Positions 58,688-64,000 of a stretch of DNA of 64,000 nucleotides are shown in pieces. The notes under the pieces are model-generated. The model searched no databases. It had not been told where the DNA came from and saw nothing but the letters and a program-made list of their open reading frames with translations. Made by a program: the position numbers and the translations under genes. Numbering within the stretch: the first letter of the stretch is position 1; each line of letters starts with the position of its first letter. Location of the stretch: positions 235,096,350 through 235,160,349 of the forward strand of contig CM066321.1 of NCBI GenBank assembly GCA_033807775.1. The letters run 5' to 3'. Origin of the DNA: Saussurea involucrata. Lineage: Eukaryota > Streptophyta > Magnoliopsida > Asterales > Asteraceae.

Positions 58688-58697
58688 GGTTTATATA
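58688..58697 (-). promoter_or_regulatory. TATA box of the C3 env-like gene
   Basis: Minus-sense TATATAAACC about 125 bp upstream of the candidate intron donor. Surrounded upstream (58700-58810) by GGATAGGTAAGTTTCCGGA-type words. Suggests that the env-like gene has its own promoter inside the element. Confidence 0.5.
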
Positions 58698-58869
58698 GGT
58701 CGAGCCTTTCCGGGTGGGTCATCCGGATACTTATCCGGTCCGGGTAGGTGTCTGGTCTGGAAGCCTATCCGGATAGGTAAGTTTCCGGACACCCTTTCCG
58801 GATACTATTAAAAATTGCAAAAACAGTTTCCTTGTCTTTTCTAAATTGACATTTTAGACCCAAAAGCAT

Positions 58870-59424
58870 TTAGGAAGTTTCAGACAAAATACGCTCCCCC
58901 TCGAACTTAGCATAGGGATATCTTTGCTCCCCCTCGGATGTGGGATACACACACAACAAAAAATTTATGCTTCTAAGAAACACTTGGGGGTGACGCTCCC
59001 CCTCAGCTGATGAGCAGATGGAAACTTGCTCCCCCTCGGATTGTGCAAGTGGTGTAATTTGAAGAACACTTGTGAGTAGCCACACACAAAAAATTGTGTG
59101 ACACTTCCCCTCAAAGATAGAGTAGACTTACCTGATACGCTTATGTGCTCCCCCTGAACACATGAACAAAACATGAAAGCACAAATATATCCAAAATTAA
59201 AGCAGACGATAGTAAATGAACATAAAAGGAAATACACGCTAAAAGAAAGCAAACAAACGAAATCTACCTAATTAATACAAAGATTTATACAGGAAAATGT
59301 GTACGATACAAGTAGAATACAGATGCGAGAAAGTGTGCACTCAATCATCTGGAGTTTAAACAACAAATGATGAATAGACAATTTCTCGTAGGTGTATGGA
59401 ACTTGTATCGGGCGCACGATCTGA
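58870..59424 (-). other. C3 multiple polypurine tracts after pol
   Basis: At least six GAGGGGGAGC-type runs in minus sense (near 58892, 58931, 58995, 59030, 59105, 59150), separated by 30-70 bp, in the spacer just after pol. Multiple PPTs at this place are a Sirevirus trait. No protein frame is supported. Confidence 0.7.
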
Positions 59425-62400
59425 TCAAATCTTCCGATTTAGCATACCTAGCTTGTACACAAGATAATTAAAGCGTTTTTCATCCAGGGGTTTTGTAAAC
59501 AGGTCTGCTAACTGATGTTCTGTATTAACAAAATAGAGTTTGACTGTACCTCTTTCGACGTGATCCTTGATAAAATGGTACCGAACGTCTATGTGCTTTG
59601 TCTTCGTGTGCTGGACCGGATTGCTTGATATGGCAATGGCGCTCTTCGAGTCATAGTAGATGGGCACTTTGGAGTATGAGAAGCCGTAGTCTTTAAGTTG
59701 TGTGCGCATCCAGATAACTTGCGAACAACAGCTCGCGGCGACGACGTATTCCGCCTCAGCAGTCGATGTAGAAACGCACTACTGCTTCTTGGGATGCCCA
59801 ACTCACCAAATATCGCCCAAGAACTGCATATGTCATGATGTGCTCTTCCGATCCATCATGCTGCCCGCGTGATCGGCGTCTGAATACGCTGAGAGTTCAA
59901 AACCTGTCTCTTTCGGGTACCACAAGCCAAGATCAGCAGTACCTCTCAAATAACGAAAGATTCGTTTAACATCAATTAAATGAGACTCTTTGGGTTTTGA
60001 CTGAAAACGGGCGCAAAGAAAGGTCGAAAATATAATGTCCGGTCTAGTTGCCGTTAAGTACATTAAAGAACCAATCATTCCCTGGTACGTTTTGGTGTCC
60101 ACATCCTTTCCGTTAGGATCGGCGTGTAACTTTGTACCGGGTGCCATGGGAGTTTTCATTGGTGAGGACTGTTCCGTCTGGTACTTCTGAAGAATATCCC
60201 GGATGTACTTGGCCTGATTTATGAATATCCCGGTCGACAGTTTTTTAACTTGAAGACCAAGGAAAAAATTCATCTCACACAACATACTCATTTGAAAATA
60301 CTGTCCCATTAATTTAGCAAAGTTCTTACAATACTATGGGTCTGTGGAACCGAAAACTATGTCATCAACATACACTTGAACTAAAACTATGTGACCTTCT
60401 TCATTTTTAATAAATACGGTTGTGTCGATTTTACCTTTAGAAAAACCTGATTTTATTAAAAATTTAGACAAAGCGTCATACCAGACCCGTGGAGCTTGCT
60501 TCAAACCGTATAAAGCCTTGTCTAGAATGTAGACGTGATTAGGCTTCTTGTCGTCTACGAACCTGTTCGGTTGTGATACGTACACCTCTTCCTTGATCTC
60601 GCCGTTGAGAAATGCGGTCTTCACATCCATCCGGAAGACCGTGAAGTTCTTGTGCGCGGTGTATGCAAGGAACATACGTATGGCTTCGATTCTGGAAACC
60701 AGAGCGTATGTCTCGTCGTAATCAATCCTTTATTGTTGGCGGTATCCTTTGGCCACGAGACGCACCTTGTTCCGAATGACGATGCCATCTTCGTATTTCT
60801 GATTCTTAAAGATCCGCTTTGTGCCGATGACCGTCTTGTGTGATGGACGTGGGACAAGTCGCCATACCTTGAGGGCCTCAAATTGATTGAGTTCCTCTTG
60901 CATGGCCATGATCCAGTCCGGATCGTCGAGTGCTTCGGAGACGGTTGTTGGCTTGATCTTGTTGAGAAAGCCGAAAAATAGGCAGAAGTTGGTCGATGTG
61001 CCTCGCGTTCGAACCGGAGTAGAAGGATCGCCGGTTATCTGGTGTAGGGGATGAGCCTTGGTCCATTTGGTGGTGTATGGAAACGGCTGTTGAGTAGAGT
61101 GAGAGGTGTCCGGATCCACATAGCCACCCGTCGGAAGGTCTTGAACAACTTCAAGTGTTGCAGGTCGGTTTCTTGGAGGAGACTTGGCAGGATTCGTCGA
61201 AGGTAGAGCAACTTCTGGTTCCGGGGAATTCAGAGGTTGGTCATTTAGTGTTGTTGAGGACGAATCTTCAGGAGTGATCTCCGGGTTTTGTACAGGTACC
61301 TCCGGGGGAATGGTCGTATCAGTCGATGATGTGTCTGTTGAGGGCTGAGGGGTCTCCAATGTGATTGCTGGAGTGCTCGTCGAGGGCGGCGAACCAGAAA
61401 TATTCGCCGAGTTCTCGATTTGAGCAGCTTCAATTCTGGATTGCACTGAGACACGAGGAGTAGGTAAGTTAAAGAAATCATCATAGAAATATTGAAACAG
61501 TAAATCTAAATACGAAAAGATGTGAATTTGACGTAGATGCATGATTTGGATTTACTGAGGTTTGTGTAGATCCCGAACATGAAAGTTCGGAAGCTAACAC
61601 GCCAGTTAAACCGGGTTTTGAACTGAGTTGTTCAGAAGCCAAATCTGCGGCCTCGTCAAATGTCACGTTTACACTTTCGATGACGGATTTTGTCAGTTTG
61701 TTGTAAACGCGATAAGCCTTAGCCTTCATGGAGTATCCGATGAATACTCCTTCGTCTGCCTTTGGACTGAACTTCCCGAGATCATCCTTATCGTTCAAGA
61801 CGTAGCATGTGCATCCGAACGTGTGGAAGTACTTGATGTTCGGAATGCGGTTGTTGATGATCTCGTAAGGCGTCTTGTTGAACGCTTGTTGATGATGGAG
61901 CGGTTTTGCGTGTAGTAGGCAGTTGCAACCGCTTCAGCCCAAAGAAATAAAGGCAACTTTGATTGAGATAGCATGGTCCGAGCGGCTTCGACAAGGGTAC
62001 GGTTGCGTCTTTCCACCACTCCGTTTTGCTGAGGAGTGCGCGCGGCAGAAAAGATTTGCAAGATACCGATGGATGTCAGGTATTCGTTCACAGTTTGATT
62101 CTTAAACTCCGTCCCATTGTCTGTCCTGATAGTCTGAACTTGCTATCGAAGGTTCAGTTGAATTGTCTTCAGATGGTTGATAATCAAATCTGGGGTTTCG
62201 TCCTTCGAGCGCAGGAACTTTACCCAAGTGTAGCGTGAGAAGTCATCAACCATCACCAGGACATACTTCCGTTTGTTGATGCTTTGAACACGCATCGGTC
62301 TGCACAAATCCATATGAATGAGTTCGAGGGACTGGGCATGCTCGGAGCGGCCTTTGGCTTGTGAGTCGTCCGCTTCATTTTCCCCATCTCGCATGCCCCA

Positions 62401-62912
62401 CAGAGTTTGTCTTTCACGAATTGGAGCTCGGGCATGCCTTTTACGTGTCCGCCTAGCACCATCTTGTTTATATTATTGAAGTTGAGGTGCAATAGACGTC
62501 GGTGCCAAATCCGCGCTTGCTGAGAATTGGCCTTTGACATCAGGCAGACAGAATCATCGGTCTTCAGGGTAGAGAGGTCGATTGTGTAGAGGTTGGTTTT
62601 TCGCGATCCAACCAGTAGCTTCGTTCCGTCGTTAGTGCGGATGTTACACCGTTTTGCTTTGAATCTGACCTCTAGATCTTTATCGCAGAATTGGCCGATG
62701 CTGAACAGATTGTGTCCCAATCCCGCAACGTATGATCCCTTCTTTATCGTGATCTTGTCTTGGACAATGTCGCCGTAGCCCAGACTCGGCGCCTTGTCAT
62801 GATTTCCAAATCTCACGTCTCCGCAGTATTTCTCGGTGTAGTTCGTGAGCAACTCCCTCCTCCCAGTCATGTGCTTGAAGCATCCTAAGTCTAAGTACCA
62901 CACATGACTGTC
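59425..62912 (-). pseudogene. pol: C3 pol (protease, integrase, RT, RNase H)
   Basis: Protease at about 62905-62870 reads YLDLGCFKHMTG, so the DSG motif is DLG and activity is presumably lost. Zinc-binding RIWHRRLLHLNFNN...CGACEMGK, integrase LIHMDLCRPMRV (frame change near 62350) and VERRNRTLVEAARTM. RT: DWIMAMQEELNQFEALKVWR, VFRMDVKTAFLNGEI, ALYGLKQAPRVWYD, VQVYVDDIVFG. RNase H: AYSDADHAG, YDSKSAIAI, HIDVRYHFIKDHVERG. A TAG follows STDP (about 60333), and frame changes occur near 62130, 61880, 61490, 60730 and 59830. Clearly dead but easily recognised. Confidence 0.9.
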
Positions 62913-62944
62913 CTGCAAAAACAAGATTAATGGATTTTAGGTAC
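62913..62944 (-). other. C3 candidate ultra-short intron at the gag/pol boundary
   Basis: 32 nt in minus sense: GTACCTAAAAT at the start, ATTAATC in the middle (containing the gag TAA), and TTGTTTTTGCAG at the end, a strong acceptor-like tract. Gag upstream and protease downstream are in different frames, and removing 32 nt brings them into one frame without a stop. Confidence 0.55.
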
Positions 62945-64000
62945 CCATTTGAAAATGGGTCCTGGAGGGTTAGGTTTCACACCTGGCTGAGGAACCCGTT
63001 TTGAAATGGGTTTCCTCTTGGGTGTAGGTTTAACCTCTGATTGAGGAGCCTGATTTAAAATGGGTTTCCTTTCGTGTTTAGGTTTAACCTCTGATTGGGG
63101 AACCCGTTTTGAATTAGGCTTCCTTCTGGTTTTGCGGGATTTGCGATTAGGTTTAGAATGATAAACATGATAAGAACCAAATCAATCAGTTGCATATTTA
63201 TTATCATGAAAGTCATTCAATCCACAATTAGAACAACACAAACAATCATGTGATAATTGAATCAAATGCTGAATTGAATAAAGTTTAAACGGAAAATTAA
63301 CAGTTTGTTCAACCAAATTATTCTTGTTATTCAAAGCACAATCATTGATGTCCTTCCTAGGATAAAAAACAGTATTAAATGACTTTGACGCCGACTTGTT
63401 CTCGATAGATTCCTTGGCTACCCACTTTTGTTTGTCTTGTTTAGCCCGACCATTTTTATCTGAAACATCATTAACGGCATGGTCAACAGAGTTTGAGTAG
63501 ACAGGATTTTTATCAGTTGATCGACAGGTCTTTTTCCACGGCTGTGATTTATTTTGAGAACGAGATTCAGTTTTAGAAACTTTGATCACAGCCGGGGTCT
63601 TAGGTTTTGAAGAACATTCGCCTTTTTGAAAATTGACCGGGCGATTTACCACTTTTGAAAGAAAGTCGGTGTGACTCGGAAGAGGTTTGTCAAATGGAAA
63701 TGATTCAAAATCTTCATCTGAACTACCCTCGGAATTCATGAATTTAGAAAAATCAACATCGGGAATTGATGGACTAGGATTGGTCGAGGGAGGTGAGGAA
63801 CACTTTGTGTCTGTCTTATTAGGAGAATTTGGTGCGGAAGCTAAGAAAAAATCGGAGTTTAGATTCTTTAAAACACACTTATCTTGAGACCCGTTACCGT
63901 TTCGTTAAGAAGTATTTCCAATAAAAGCTTTACACGAAGATGTATCAGACGATTTCGAGGAAGGTTCGGGTGAAATCATCTTTTCATCTTGGACTAGGTC
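62945..64000 (-). pseudogene. gag: C3 gag, C-terminal part
   Basis: Ends GPIFKWVPKIH plus TAA. Upstream, a basic repeat region, then CCSNCGLNDFHDNKYATD (a decayed CCHC region near 63200), then a Ser/Lys-rich segment (63739-63182) with FDKPLPSHTDFLSKVVNRPV. Frame stops near 63180 and 63740. The gag core is outside the window. Confidence 0.75.
62965..63130 (-). repeat. 54-bp coding tandem repeat, 3 units, in C3 gag
   Basis: Three imperfect units encode the 18-residue pattern RKPxxKRVPQxxVKPxxx (for example RKPISKRVPQPGVKP). C1 and C2 lack it at the same place. Confidence 0.8.

Larger units (their letters stand above)
51485..64000 (-). mobile_element. C3: Sirevirus-like Ty1/copia element with env-like gene, right end outside
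   Basis: Minus-strand element: 3' LTR at left, PPT, env-like ORF (split by S1), spacer with multiple PPTs, pol, and part of gag to the window edge. The left boundary near 51485 is estimated from where Athila similarity ends. It is more decayed than C2 in pol. Confidence 0.88.

Overview
The window is repetitive plant nuclear DNA: a stack of nested retrotransposons with no host gene that I can support. The families (Sirevirus-like Ty1/copia with an env-like ORF, Tat- and Athila-type Ty3/gypsy, Tekay-like TGTAACACC...GGTGTTACA LTRs, L1-type LINE, tRNA-derived SINE) are typical of a large-genome flowering plant. A eudicot, perhaps Asteraceae, is my guess from general protein style and is not proven here. 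Names used below: C1, C2, C3 = copia elements; G1 = Tat gypsy; D1, D2 = coding-less long-LTR elements; S1 = solo LTR; A1 = Athila; N1 = LINE; T1 = small non-autonomous element.

Left half (1-27416): C1, a minus-strand copia element whose 5' LTR is at 26608-27416 and whose left end lies outside the window. It is split at 1796-25015 by G1, a minus-strand Tat element with LTRs 1796-2639 and 24168-25015 and target duplication ATAAG. G1 carries a broken gag, a protease, RNase H and integrase remnants with the reverse transcriptase missing, and an antisense multi-exon accessory gene (3054-5118) with its own TATA box. G1 is itself broken by D1 (13520-22456, plus strand, duplication CGCTT) and D2 (6048-12604, minus strand, duplication TTACG). 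D1 and D2 are related elements with LTRs of 2.6-2.9 kb and no coding capacity.

Middle (27417-33188): N1, a LINE fragment abutted on the left by C1 and on the right by a probable LTR of A1 (Athila). A SINE with a 16-bp target duplication lies at 31603-31745. The A1 integrase follows and is cut by C2.

Right half (33189-64000): C2 is a complete minus-strand Sirevirus-like element (LTRs 33189-33924 and 50563-51297, duplication GTAAG) with gag, pol and an env-like ORF. The env-like ORF is split by T1 (35392-40022, duplication ATCAT), whose 375-bp LTRs differ at one site by eye. After a short A1 piece comes C3 (about 51485 to beyond 64000), a second Sirevirus-like element. Its env-like ORF is split by S1, a 2085-bp solo LTR (54107-56191, duplication GGTTT).

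Three observations deserve most attention. (1) All three copia elements have a 30-32 nt GT...AG segment containing a stop codon exactly between gag and pol, and removing it restores the frame in each case. (2) A perfect hairpin TAGGC-GTTA-GCCTA sits about 306-340 nt from the 3' end in all five D1/D2/S1 LTR copies despite wide divergence elsewhere. (3) Each LTR family carries its own private, repeated palindromic oligonucleotide in its promoter or LTR regions.
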